From the NCBI GenBank assembly GCA_964017235.1, contig OZ024931.1, positions 140,494,033 through 140,558,032 of the forward strand: 64,000 nucleotides of DNA, given 5' to 3'. Of the stretch, positions 26,027 to 37,075 are shown in pieces. Made by a program: the position numbers and the translations under genes. Each line of letters opens with the position of its first letter. Positions within the stretch are counted from its first letter, which is position 1. The DNA is from Sabellastarte sp. h YS-2021. Its lineage: Eukaryota; Annelida; Polychaeta; Sabellida; Sabellidae. Under the pieces are notes generated by a model. The model was not told where the DNA came from. It did not search any database and was given only the letters and a program-made list of their open reading frames with translations.

Positions 26027-28010
26027 CTGATGAGTGAGGCACCACTTTGTAAAAATGGTCCACTTTGCCTCAGACTGATCTTGTTGATCCCCTCAATTCT
26101 TGCTGCCACTGCCTTAGAGAAACCTTGCTCCTTGATTGCTGAGGCTCTAGGAGCCATGCATGGAGATTTAGGTTGGTCAGATTTCTGTGAGGGATCTGAT
26201 TGAAGGGCTGTGTTAGCAGATTGGGCAGGCTCAGCGGAATTTGGCTGGACATGGCCACTAGGTCCCAAAACCAGGGCATGTTGGGCCACCCCGGGGCAAT
26301 CAGAATGATTCTCTTGCATGGGGTGTCCTGCAACTTCTCCACCACTTTGCCCAAGATGGCTATTGGTGGGAAGGCGTATGCGTCCAGATCCTCCCATGGC
26401 AGGCTGAGTGCATCCACTGCTGTGGCCAGGGTATCCGGCACTGGTGACACAAATAGAGGTAGTTTGTTGTTGAACCTCATGGCAAATAAGTCTATTTGAG
26501 GTCGGTGCCACCTACTGCATACTGTCTGGAACACCTCTTGAAGGAGAGACCACTCTGTTTGAATGGTCTGGCCTAGCCTGGATAGCTTGTCTGCTACCAC
26601 GTTCAGCCAGCCTGGAATGTCTCGGGCCTTGAGAGTCACTTGTTTCCTGGTACACCAGGTCAAGATTCTCCACAAAAGGGCACATAATGGGCCCGACCTC
26701 ATGCCTCCTTCCTTGTTTATGTATGACACTACTGTAGTGTTGTCGGTTGCAACAAGTACTATTTTGTCGGTACAGAGGTCTTGGAACTCTTTCAAAGCTA
26801 GAAAGACTGCTTTTAGTTCCAGATAGTTTATATGCAGCTTCCTTTCTGGCAGTGTGCTTGTTTAAGTGAGCGCCCCACCCTTCTTTTGATGCGTCTGTAA
26901 AGATCTGCAGAGCATGCTTTATTGGGTGTAATGGTTGCCCTGTGAGAACATTGTCTTCCTGTAGCCACCATTGTAAGTGGGGGTGCAGGGACCTGGGGAT
27001 TGGTATCACTTTTTCTAATGACTCTGGTATTCTCCAATTGTTTTTGAGATGCCACTGTATGGGTCTCATGTGTAGCCAGCCTAGGTGAACTTATTTTTCT
27101 ATTTTCCGGACAGGTCAGTAGTGACAGTATTTTCAGTATTTTGTCCTGAAGGCTCTGCCACCGGTCTGGAGTTGGTCGGACCCGACCGGCTTTGAGGTCG
27201 AACTGGTAACCTACAAAATCGAAGATCTGCTTTGGTTCCAGTTCCGACTTGTCCAAATTCACCAGCCAGCCTAATTTTTGGCATATTTTCACTAGATCTT
27301 GAGTATGCTGGAGACAGGCCTGGTGGGATCTGGCTCTCACCAACCAGTCGTCTAGGTATTGGTGGATTCTTATACCCTTGTGTATGGCCATCAGTTTTAC
27401 CTCCTTAACTACTACAGTAAACTCCAAGGGTGCTGTGGACAGACCGAAAGGCAGTGCTTTGAATTGGTATGTCTGACCTTGGACATAAAATCTCAGGTAT
27501 TTCCTGGATTGTTCTTGAATGGGGATATGGAAGTAGGCATCTTTGAAATCTATTGAGGTGACCCACTCCCCTTGTTGGAGGGATGTCCTGATGGTTTCCG
27601 GTGTCTCCATTTTGAATTTCTCCGTCTTGAGGAAAAGATTCAGTTTGCTCAGATCTAATATGGGCCTCCACTTGTGGTTGGGCTTCGGGACTAAAAATAG
27701 TCGGTTGAAAAACCCCAGAGAAGTTTAGTTTTGTACTAGTTCCACTGCAGGTAGCTGTTCCTGTGAGGATTGACATAACAGCTTATGACTGTGGGAGACC
27801 TTGTGAGTTTTGGCTGGATCCAGAAAGGGAGGGTGTAACCCTCTTTCAGGATTTGAACCACTTTCGGACCGGCACCCAGATCCAGCCAAGTTTGCCAAAA
27901 GTTTTGAAATCTGGCCCCTACAGGTAGATTTTGTGCAGCATTTTTGACATTTGTTACAGGTTGAACATAAGACAATTGAGTGACACAAGAAACACCTTTC
28001 ACATACTTTA
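26027..28010 (-). pseudogene. E2 RT / RNase H / MT-like, frameshifted
   Basis: Three main pieces. 28002-27736 covers the region before RT (YVKGVSCVTQLSYVQPVTNV, LPVGARFQNFWQTW). 27610-26828 covers RT with TSIDFKDAYFHIPI and YLDDWLVRAR (about 27360). 26795-26070 covers RNase H (VATDNTTVVSYIN) and the MT-like region (IDLFAMRFN, AYAFPP, WPNMPWFWDLVAMSSQ). Frameshifts lie near 27120 (loss of the RQFMSLIGLL segment) and 26830. On the alternative frame at 27988-27725 the Cys-rich cluster of the YR frame is retained. Confidence 0.87.
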
Positions 28011-28299
28011 ATTTATAATTTCTGTAATAACAACCTGCTGACCTGGGACTTAACTCTCTCTTTTGGGAGTGCCCAGGCGTAGAATGAACAGCTGGAACAA
28101 CATGATAGTTATATCCCCAGACGAAAGTCGGGGATATATTGGATTCAGGTCCGTCGCGCCGCCGCCGCCGCCGCCGCCGTAGAAATTTCCTTGTGGACGC
28201 GATAACTCAAAAACAAATTAATATTTTTTTTTCAAACTTGGTACACATGTTAAGGGTGCCCAAAGGAAGATCCCTATTTTAAGGTGACCTTAAACTCCC

Positions 28300-30150
28300 A
28301 GTAAAAAAGAACTTATGGCCACCTTAAGGTCAGAAATTGGACTTTTGGCCACTTAGAGCCCTGTAGGTCACAAACTATGATGCTCAGCTGGCTGAAATTT
28401 TACCTGACAACACATTAATATGTTCTTAGTACATGTGCCGAAAATCACGACTTTAAGTTGAGGAGAAAATTGTGTTTGAGGCTCATAAATACCCCCACTT
28501 AGGGATTTTTTGCTATACTTTTCACATATTTTGCCCTATAATTTGGAAGTGGTAATTCTGATGAGTCTCAAACTGCGCTAGGTATAACTTTGATATGTAA
28601 TCCTTGTCTGTAGAAAATTTTAGGGCTGTAGGTTTACCCAAAGGGGTCGACTTAAGGTCTCAAAAGTGCCCACAGAGACCCAATTTATGCACTTTTTGCC
28701 ACTTTCAAGCACTGTAGCTTTCAAACTATGTCTCTCATCTAAGTTAAATATCATCTGGGAATATATCTATGTGTTTTCTTATATGTGCCCCCACATTTAG
28801 GCCTTTAATAGACAGTTAACCTGTGTATCAGGACCATAAACACCCACCCGAGTGACCCTTATAAGACATTTTTCACATCTTTTTCCCTGTAACTTGGAAA
28901 TGGTAAGTCTGAGAAGTTTCAAACTGTATTAGATATATATTCTGTGTGTAATCTTAGTATGTAACAGATTTTAAGTCTGAAGCTTTAATTTTGAAGGTCA
29001 AATTGAGGTCTCTAAAAGGCTCCCAAAGACCCAATATTTGGACTTTTTGCTACTTTTAAGCCCTGTGACTGTTAAACTATGTGACTGATAGAGCTCAAAT
29101 CCTATCTGGGAAGATATTAGTATGTTATTTTTATATGTGCCAAAAATTAAGGCTTTAAGAAGACATTTAACCTGTGTATGAGGACCATAAATCCCCACCC
29201 GAGTGACCATTTTTAGACATTTTTCACATATTTTTCCCTGTAACTTGGAAATGGTAAGTCTAAGAAGTTTTAAACTGTATTAGATGCATATTCTATGTGT
29301 AATCTTAGTATGTGACAAATTTTAAGTCTGAAGCTTTAATTTGAAGGCCACATTTAGGTCTCTAGAAGGCCCCATAAAGACCCAGTAGTTGGACTTTTTG
29401 CCAATTTTAAGGCCTGTGACTGTTAAACTATGTGACTGATAGAGCTGAAATCTCATCTGGGAATACATTATTATGTTCTTTTTACATGTGCCAAAAATCA
29501 AGGCTTCAAGTAGACATTTAACCTGTGTATGAGGACCTTAAACACCCACCTGAGTGACCCTTTTAAGACATTTTTCACATATTTTGCTCTGTAACTTGGA
29601 AATGGTAAGTCTCAGAAGTTTCAAACTTTATTAGATACATATTCTATGTGTAAGCTTAGTATGTAACAAATTTTAAGTCTGAAGCTTTAATTTGAAAGCC
29701 ACATCGAGATCTCTAAAAGGCCCACAGAGACCCAATATTTGGACTTTTTACCACCTTTAAGCCCTGTGACTGTTAAACTATGTGATTGATGGAGCTGAAA
29801 TCCCATCTGGGAATACATTATTATGTCCTTTTTACATGTGCCGAAAATCAAGGTTTTTAGTAGACATTTAACCTGTGTATGAGGGCCATAGACACTCGCC
29901 CAAGTGCCTTTTTTGACATTTTTTCCGTATTTTGCCCTGTTATTTGGAAATGCTTAGTGTGACAAGTCTTAAACTGTATTATATATAATTTTTGTTTGTT
30001 ATGTATGTCCCCCAAAAAGTTTCAGATCTGTAGTTTAATTGCTAAGGTCTCTTTAACAATTGTAAAATGCCCACAGAAACCCAATTTATGGACATTATGC
30101 CACTTTAAAGCCCAGTAACTGTCAAACTATGTGGGTTATAGAGCTGAAAT
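28300..30150 (+). repeat. 350-bp tandem repeat array
   Basis: Successive AGACCCAAT-type words followed by TTTGGACTTTTTGCCAC begin at about 28676, 29027, 29378, 29728 and 30077, giving a period of 349-351; an earlier, more diverged copy lies near 28330. Each unit also carries CCTGTAACTTGGAAATGGTA, TCTGAAGCTTTAATTT and ACATGTGCC.AAAATCAAGG. Confidence 0.85.
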
Positions 30151-30870
30151 CTTTGAATTTTTCAAAGGAAATGCCTGTCTATTTAAATTTTGATTATTAA
30201 TAATGTTATGGCTATCTTAGTCTTTTAAGAACTTATTTTTGTGTGTTATACCTCTGCTTGCTGAGTTTTTAACTTTTTAAAATGAAACTGGTTAAACATA
30301 TTCAAGTAGACAAAATGGACACTTTAAGTGAGCTTTAAGTCCCAATATTAATGAAATTATATCCTTATGTAGTAAAACTAGGGGATTTTTAACCCTCAAC
30401 TAGCCCAGTTTTATTCAACTTGCCTCAGTTAATTTTGACACAGCTCCTACAGTTATGAACTCATTTCAGTTGATAATCACATACTTAAAATTCTCAATTC
30501 TTTTTGTATTTGAGTACCCCTTTTATATAGATTGTTTACCATTTATCCCCACCTCTGGGACCTCCAGCTATATTGAGTGACACTAAATAAACAAAGGTAT
30601 TTAATGATATCAGATGAGAAACAAAGAACTCAATGGGGTTGCAGATCTTGTGTAATAGTGAGAGAGGTGTGGAGAAGGGGAGAGGGGTGGGAGGTAGTGG
30701 GCTTCATTACATATAACACAAAGGGGAGTCAGAACTGAGATTGTGTCACATATTTAGGTTGCATATATATGGACCACATATATAGGTATAGAGGAAATGA
30801 ATAACTGAAAACAATTTGCAAATTGTAAAAATAATATAATAAAATAATAATATAAATAATTTGTTTTTAA

Positions 30871-31105
30871 ATAATATTTTATTTGTGAACAAATATAGAA
30901 ACAGGTATGCGCTTTTGGGATTATGAATTTTAGAATGGACATTGAATCATCAATCATTTAAATACTTTGAAGGAAGATTGAAAAGTATGATGAGTTGAGT
31001 TAAAATAATATTTTATTTGTCAACAAATATAGAAACAGATATGGTCTTTTGGGATTATTATTTTAGAATGGACATTCAATCATCAATCATTTAAATACTT
31101 TGAAA
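30871..31105 (+). repeat. 134-bp direct duplication
   Basis: ATAATATTTTATTTGTGAAC with the next 85 bases recurs from 31005 with few changes (ATAGAAACAG, CTTTTGGGATTAT, TAGAATGGACATT, AATCATCAATCATTTAAATA). Confidence 0.85.
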
Positions 31106-31428
31106 ATAGGTTTAGAGTTATCATTGCAGGAAGATTGAAAATATAATTTGAGTTATGTATTCGGCGTCTGGGGATACACCATCTTCCTTGGGAAGATATA
31201 AACAGAGTAGATTGATGTGCTGAAGTTCATATAATAATGGGTAATTATGTTTTAAAAAATTCCCGATCAAAACCTGTGGCGTGAGGGATGACCTGTCTGG
31301 GGATATGTTGGCGCCGAGTTGGCCCAATCTAGTTTACATTTAAACTTTGAGAAGTGTCTAATGTCTGTCTTGTTGAATCCTGGCTCCCGGCCAGCAGTCC
31401 TCTCTGTAACATAGCTATACAGTAATTG

Positions 31429-33651
31429 TCATTTATAGGACTGCTGGCCCTTGGCTGGTCGCGATGAGTAACTAGAAGATTTCCTCTTGGATTTCTTATA
31501 ATTCCCTTTGCCGATGTGTGGGTCTGTTACTCTTGGAATCCGACTTCTTATCTGACCTTTTCTCTGTACGCTCATATGGGTGGTACCGAGCCTTACCCCT
31601 GGAACTGTCGTTTGGCTTCAAAGTGTGCAATTTCCTCTTCTGCCCGTTTGATGATACTGTCCGGGAACAAAGTAGGGCTATGCAATGGAGCAGTCCAGAG
31701 GGCAGCTATGGTATCTGGCTTAACACCTCCTCTGATGTGATTCAGATAAGCGTCTCTGCCGGCTAAAGTCAGATTTCCCATGGAAATAAAGACAAATTCG
31801 GAAAGGTGTTCCATTGTCTTAGCCGCTGCTTGGGTTATACTGGCATTGAAGCCCATAAGAAATTGGAGTTCATCCATAGCAGAAGACACTTTTGTTGAAC
31901 CTTTCCCCTTGCTCTCAGTTCGGATGGTTTTCATCTGCACTTTGAAGAGACAGCGATTGAAGCTGGCTGTCTGGTTGCAGATCACCGTGGCCTCCCTAGA
32001 CGACTTCTCCCTTCTTCGCAGAGTTTCCTGAGACAGGCGACGCGAGGCAGGTGGGGTAGAAGTAAGGCCCGACTGTCTGGTGATCGGGCTGAAGCAACTA
32101 TTCAGCTTTGAAGCGTCAGTACTCCAGGTAGACACAGCTGCTGATTCATTCTTGCGGTCGAAAGAGAGACCATACCATTTTGACTGAGACTTTGCCAGCC
32201 TCAAAAACTGATCCTTCAGTAGACCTCCGGCTTCAGAGCTTCTTGTCGGATAACCTACCAAAGTCAAGTTCAGCTTGCTGAGCTTTTTACAAAGCCTGTC
32301 CTCTGTAGGCATGTTGACAGAAATCTTGCCGGGTACAGGAACTTTAGGACCTGAGAAGGGGTTGTCATCTGAAGCGGTGTTGGAACTGTCGACATCAGGA
32401 ATGCTAGTCCAACCCATGTAAGACCTGATGCCCCTCATGGTTTCTCTATAAGTTTGCTCAGCAGAAGGCATCTGGTCTGGTTCAGTGACAGTAATATCTT
32501 GTTCATCTGAAAGTTCGCCTTCCTCCACGTACAAATCTACTGGGGGTTGGTCAGAAGCTCACTACCGGCCTCAGAAATGTCACTGGAAGCACTGTCCTTC
32601 CTTTGTCTGGTTAACTGAGGAGAGCCGGTGTCGGTAGGAACTGAAGATGCAGGTCGGTGAGTAGCAAGCTTGCCGGTCGACTGATGCCTAGGGGCAGAGG
32701 AGTCAGTACCAGTGTGTGTGGAAGCTCTGGGTCAGTGCTGGTCAGATGAAAGCTGGCTGGAAGACTGTTGCGTAATAGCAGAGGAGTCAGAGCCAGTGCG
32801 CTTGGGAGATGAAACCGGCCCAGGTCGGTCAGAGATAAGCTGGCTGGTCGACTGATGCTTCACAGCAGAGAAGTCGGACACAGTGCGCTTAGGTGAAGAT
32901 TCCTGTCGGTGAAGGTCAGATCTGAGCTGGCTGGAAGGCTGATGCAATAAAGCAGAGAAGCCCAGTCCAGTGCACTCTGAAGACACAGTTCCCGTACTGA
33001 GCTGGCTGGCAGACTGATGCATAGCAGAGGAATCCTGGCCAGTGCGCACGGATGAAGTCGGTTGGAAGAAGGGTTCATTGTCTTTGGGAACATTAGCTGG
33101 AGGAGAGTGAGCTGGAGTAACTTTAACTGCTGATGAGAAGGTCGGTTGGAAGGTCTTTGAAATTAAGAGAGCCTCAAGGCGACTAAACCTATCCGACCAC
33201 TTCTGGTCTAACTCCTCCATTTTCTTGTCAGTGGCAGATTTTTCAACAGTTTTCTTTGGCTTAGAGGAAGATGGCTTGTCCTTCTTACTTTTCTTTTCAG
33301 GAACTGCGTAAGGAGGTGAGGAAACAGAAGCAGTGTGTCACTAACAATCCCGATCACTGATACGGTAGATGGATCAACCAAAGTACCGTCTGTATTGTCT
33401 TTACTAGGGGTAGAAGAAATGTCTGCTTTCCTGGCATCACATTTTTCCTTCTTTAACTTGTAGGAAGGAGTTGCTAGTTGTGCTTTCTGCTCAGGGGTCA
33501 ACAAAATGCAGAACTTACATTCTGTAGTAGGTGATTCAACACATGTGTCCTTCCCCTTTCCTTTCTCCCTACACCTAGCACAGAAGGAATGACCATCAAA
33601 GCTGGCCATAGCATGGCCGCAATTTCCTCTTTTCTGTCCTGGTGAAGACAT
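31429..33651 (-). pseudogene. E2 Gag-like, frameshifted
   Basis: Starts MSSPGQKRGNCGHAMASFDG on the minus strand at 33651 with the gag Cys/His cluster (C11, H21, C24, C27, C37, then CxxC), and ends at the stop complement 31429-31431 in the context AAATGACAAT, as in E-A. Breaks occur near 33300 and between 32732 and 32534. It retains RETMRGIRSYMGWTSIPD and a C-terminal domain. Between 33060 and 32640 the Ser-rich region consists of about five diverged copies of a unit of about 110-130 bases (SPKRTGSDSSAITQQSSSQL type). Confidence 0.87.
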
Positions 33652-33772
33652 GTTGTTCTATGATGATTCTAATACACGTTAAAGTAAATAAATTATTTAA
33701 AAACACTAAATTCTGGCAATAATATCAAAAAAACTTGGAGCTCAGAAAATTCTGTGTGCACTAGTTCGCGCC

Positions 33773-33940
33773 AAACAAAAAAGATGCTATGATGTCACGC
33801 TGTCTAGACAGGAAGGACTAGTACTACAGACCGGCTGGCCGGTGGAAATACAGGACGTCTTTTTCTGACATTTGACGGGCCGGTCTGCGCCGACCGGATA
33901 AGCTATTGTCCATTGGATAGGATGTATTAACGCAATAAAA
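33773..33940 (-). repeat. E2 5' terminal inverted repeat
   Basis: The family repeat, about 25 bases shorter than in E-A because the ACGCCATCTGGCGAGTGCAC segment is missing; ends at AACGCAATAAAA. Confidence 0.88.
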
Positions 33941-34340
33941 ATGTCAATTTTTCTTAGATTTTGAAGCAATAGATTATCATGAATGTTTTGAAAGTACCAG
34001 TCTGAGTCCCGTTTACAGTACCCCAATCCCGAAGACCGGGCCTGTAAAGAGCCAAAAACCTGAATATACTGAATGACAGTGCTAAAAACTGTGAAGATGT
34101 TTGGATTGTAGGAGAGAAGTGCAGCCATGCCCACTTAGGTAGTGTAAGGGCCCTTAGGGGCCATCCACGAGTGAAAAACCAACCCTACTGTTGGAATTCT
34201 CATAAATTTTTAGCCACCTAACATGAGATTAATGACAACTTTAATAAGTCCTTAATACATATTATGCTTGATAAACTAACAATACAAAATGACCTTACCC
34301 GTAACATCTTGAGAGGTGAACCTATACCTAGATCCTGGGA
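33941..34340 (-). other. E3 sequence downstream of YR
   Basis: About 400 bases between the E2 border and the YR frame of E3; no gene. It ends at the E3 purine tract (34375-34410). Confidence 0.5.
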
Positions 34341-35494
34341 TTAGACTCCTGAAGACTTGGTTATAGCGGATGTACCCCCCTTCCCCCCCCCCCCCCCCCC
34401 CCTCTTTTCTTTCCGAGGACAACTGGTCTGCGGGGAAGGATCTAGGACTTGTGCCGCCACCATCGGTCCCAGATACATATTGTTGTCGTTGTCTGACCAA
34501 GTAAGATCTTTTAGGTAAAAATTTGTAAATGTGTTGTGAGCTTTCCAGTGACATGCTTGCATGATTTGGTCCACCGATACCCCACCGTAAAAGGCCTTAG
34601 AGGCCACAAAGACCCTAATGTCATGCACTTTAACTTGGACCAGGTCCAAGGCTTGTTGGTCATTGCTACAAAGTAGAATGGTTTGTTTCAACCAAGAAGA
34701 GAGAGTAGCGGGTCTGATGTCTGAGGTATGCCCTTTCTTGAAGATGAAAAGGAGGGATCGAGACCCTCTCAGGTCTTTGGTTCGATCCAAATAGTACCTC
34801 AGGGCCCGCACCAGACACAAGGTCCTGTCTTCTTTGAATTGTTTATCTACAATGGTAGTCAAAGCAGGAATAGTCACTGGAGACACGCTTTGAGAACCTT
34901 CTCTTGCTAGTTGGTTTTTGGCTACGAAATCAGAAGAAGGGAACAAGGCAACCTTTTCCCATGGCCTAGATTAGATACTTTGTTTGGAACCCAGGCATGG
35001 ATTTCGCTGCGGCACTTGCCGGAGGCCAAAGCTAGCAAGAAAGCAGTTTTGAGAGTAAGATGTTGGAGGTCTGTGTCTTGCATAAGCTCAAAGGGCGCTT
35101 TTGTGAGCTCATTGAGAACAACAGAAAGGTTCCATTTTGGAAGATTCCTGGAACTTTTTGGACGATCCCTGTGAAAACTGGAGAGTAACCTGTGAAGGTC
35201 TGAACTTTGTGCAATATGGTGGGCCGCTGGGCCCAAAGTGTCAACAATGGCCGTCCTGTATTCATCAATGGTCGAGGGGCACCTGTTTAGATCTTGGTAC
35301 AGGTACATGAAAAAATCTGAGATATGTTTCACAGATGGAGTGGAGAAATACACCGAATTTTCTCTGCACCATTTCTCAAATTGGGCCCATTTTGACTTGT
35401 AGATGGTCCTTGTTGATGACCTCTGAGGGGGAGCAATTCTCTCTGCCACCTCCACAGAGAAGCCTTGCTCCTGGAGCTGTCCACTCCTAGACAC
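34341..35494 (-). pseudogene. E3 tyrosine recombinase, one frameshift
   Basis: Two overlapping frames. 35494-34922 gives the N-terminal part (STRTIYKSKWAQFEKW, STIDEYRTAIVDTLG, ASGKCRSEIHAW with the catalytic Arg). 34946-34341 gives the rest (VHDIRVFVAS with His-x-x-Arg, ACHWKAHNTFTNFYLKD with His/Trp and Tyr). A frameshift near 34940 separates them. The C-terminus runs into the purine tract, encoding poly-Gly. About 55-60% of residues appear shared with E-A, so this is a different family. Confidence 0.85.
34375..34410 (-). promoter_or_regulatory. E3 G-rich purine tract (sense)
   Basis: On the plus strand: C6 TT C20 followed by TCTTTTCTTTCC; in sense, a purine run of about 36 bases. The position relative to YR matches the tracts of the other elements, although here it overlaps the end of the open frame. 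Confidence 0.55.
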
Positions 35495-35521
35495 CAGGCG
35501 TGGAGGTTGAGATGCTGTGGA

Positions 35522-37053
35522 TTGCTACGGAACACATAATTGTGGGACTCTTTGAGAAGAGTTGTTGACACTGGAAGTTAAAGTGGTATCTCTGTTGAGA
35601 GCTGCACTAGGTCCCAAAACCAGGGCATCCCTGGCTAGCCTGGGGCTATTGCGATGATCAGGCAATGGCATTGCCTGATTTTTTGGACCACCCTGTGAAG
35701 GAGAGCCATCGGAGGGTAAGCATAGGCAGTGAGACCCGTCCAGTTTAAGTTCAGAGCATCTATGTCCCAAGCATTTGGGTCTGGAACTGGAAACACATAC
35801 AGTGGAAGTTTGTGGTTCAGACGAGTGGCAAATAGATCTACATGAGGAGTGAACCACTTTTGGCAGATCTGTTTGAACACCTGCGGATGCAGTGACCATT
35901 CTGTTGACTGAACTTGGTTCGACCTGGACAGGAGGTCGGCCATCACATTCAGACACCCTGGGATGTGTCTAGCTTTTAATGTTATGTGATAGTGATGACA
36001 CCATGTCATGATCTTCCACAGGAGAGCGCACATCTCTGCTGAGTGAGTTCCTCCTTGTTTGTTTATGTAGGCTACCACTGTTGAGTTGTCCGTTGGTTCT
36101 GGCACTGGTCCTTGAAGCTTCGAAGGGCCAGGGAGACCGCCTTCAACTCTAGAATGTTTATGTGTAGCCTTTTTTCCCGATCTGACCACAGACCCTTTGC
36201 AGAACTTTGATCTAAGTGAGTGCCCCAACCTTCATTTGAGGCATCTGTAAAGAGTTGGATACTGTGGTCTTTGGGATGAAGGTCTGCACATCTCATCACA
36301 TTTGAGGGATTTTGCCACCAGTCTAGGTGTGCTGAAATGGTTTCTGTCCACGGAAGGAGGCTGTCCAGCGACTGAGGATATATCCAGTGCTCCTTGAGGT
36401 AAAACTGAAAGGGCCTCATGTGAAGGCGTCCCTCCGGGACCATTTTCTCCGTTGAGGCAAGCAACCCAATAAGCGACAACAAACATCTTGCAGTCAAAAC
36501 ATATTTTGACTTGAGACGTAGGAAACCTATTTATACCTTATAAGGTATTTCCTTGAATTTGGATGGATGGGGATGTGAAGGTAAGCATCTGATAGATCTA
36601 TCGACAAGACCCATTCCCCTGGAATCAGGGAGGTTCTGATGGACTCAGAGTTTGCATTTTGAACTTTTCTACGTGTAGAAAAATGTTGAGCCTGCTTAAG
36701 TCTATGACTGGCCTCCACCTTTGGTGAGGCTTGGGTACTAGAAACAGGCGACTGTAAAACCCGAGAGATTTTACATTTTCCACCCTTTCGATTGCGTTCT
36801 TTGACAGAAGAGACTGGATACAAGTGGCCAGAGCTTGGTCTTTTTGACAGGCCTTGTATTCTGACAGAATCAGAAGGAATCTGACCAGATTTGGTTTTGA
36901 AAGGAATGGCAGTACGTAGCCATTGGTGATAATGTTTAACACGTTGGATGAACATTTGTTTGTTTGCCAGTCTCTTCTGAAAGAACGGAGGCGACCTCCT
37001 ACTGGTGGACTGAGAGAGGCTTTTAAGGAGTCATTGGGGGGAGGGGTTTCCAC
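35522..37053 (-). pseudogene. E3 RT / RNase H with RT core deleted
   Basis: The N-terminal part (37053-36527) has SPPVGGRLRSFRRDW, FLVPKPHQRWRPVIDLSRLN, VLSIDLSDAYLHIPIH and SRKYL. The next piece (36497) starts at LLSLIGLLASTEK, which lies about 150 residues further on in E-A. The whole segment with FxALPFGLS and the YLDD active site is missing. RNase H (LFTDASNEGWGTHLD, LELKAVSLALR, NSTVVAYINKQGG) and the MT-like domain (VDLFATRLNHKLP, AYAYPPMALL) follow, frameshifted. This copy could not reverse transcribe. Confidence 0.87.
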
Positions 37054-37075
37054 GCCCTCACCCCCTGTTGTGGGG

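Larger units (their letters stand above)
28106..31331 (+). mobile_element. 3.2-kb insertion in E2: hairpin-ended, 350-bp tandem repeats
   Basis: Interrupts E2 between the gag end and the RT region. It begins with a terminal hairpin at 28111-28137 (ATATCCCCAGACGAAAGTCG with its complement), then a GCC triplet run (28153-28178), then about six tandem copies of a 350-base unit (28300-30150), an AT-rich stretch, a 134-base direct duplication (30871-31105), and a right end with GTCTGGGGATAT near 31300. It has no open frame of note, so it is non-autonomous or a fragment. Relatives of its left end lie at 5155-5440 and 2290-2640. The borders are estimated by comparing E2 with E-A. Confidence 0.7.
24407..33940 (-). 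mobile_element. E2: DIRS-like retrotransposon inserted in E3, with its own insertion
   Basis: E-A family, minus strand. 3' end TTGCAAATTT at 24407; 5' end AATAAAA at 33940. The order in sense is: 5' repeat (33773-33940), gag (33651-31429), insertion (31331-28106), RT/RNase H (28010-26027), YR (26026-25119), purine tract, ICR and 3' repeat. Each gene has only a few frameshifts, so the copy is younger than E1 or E5 but not functional. Confidence 0.9.

Noticed and set aside
28153-28178. GCC triplet run as possible coding poly-Ala/Gly tract
   Set aside because: No open frame around it; it lies in the non-coding left end of the 3.2-kb insertion.
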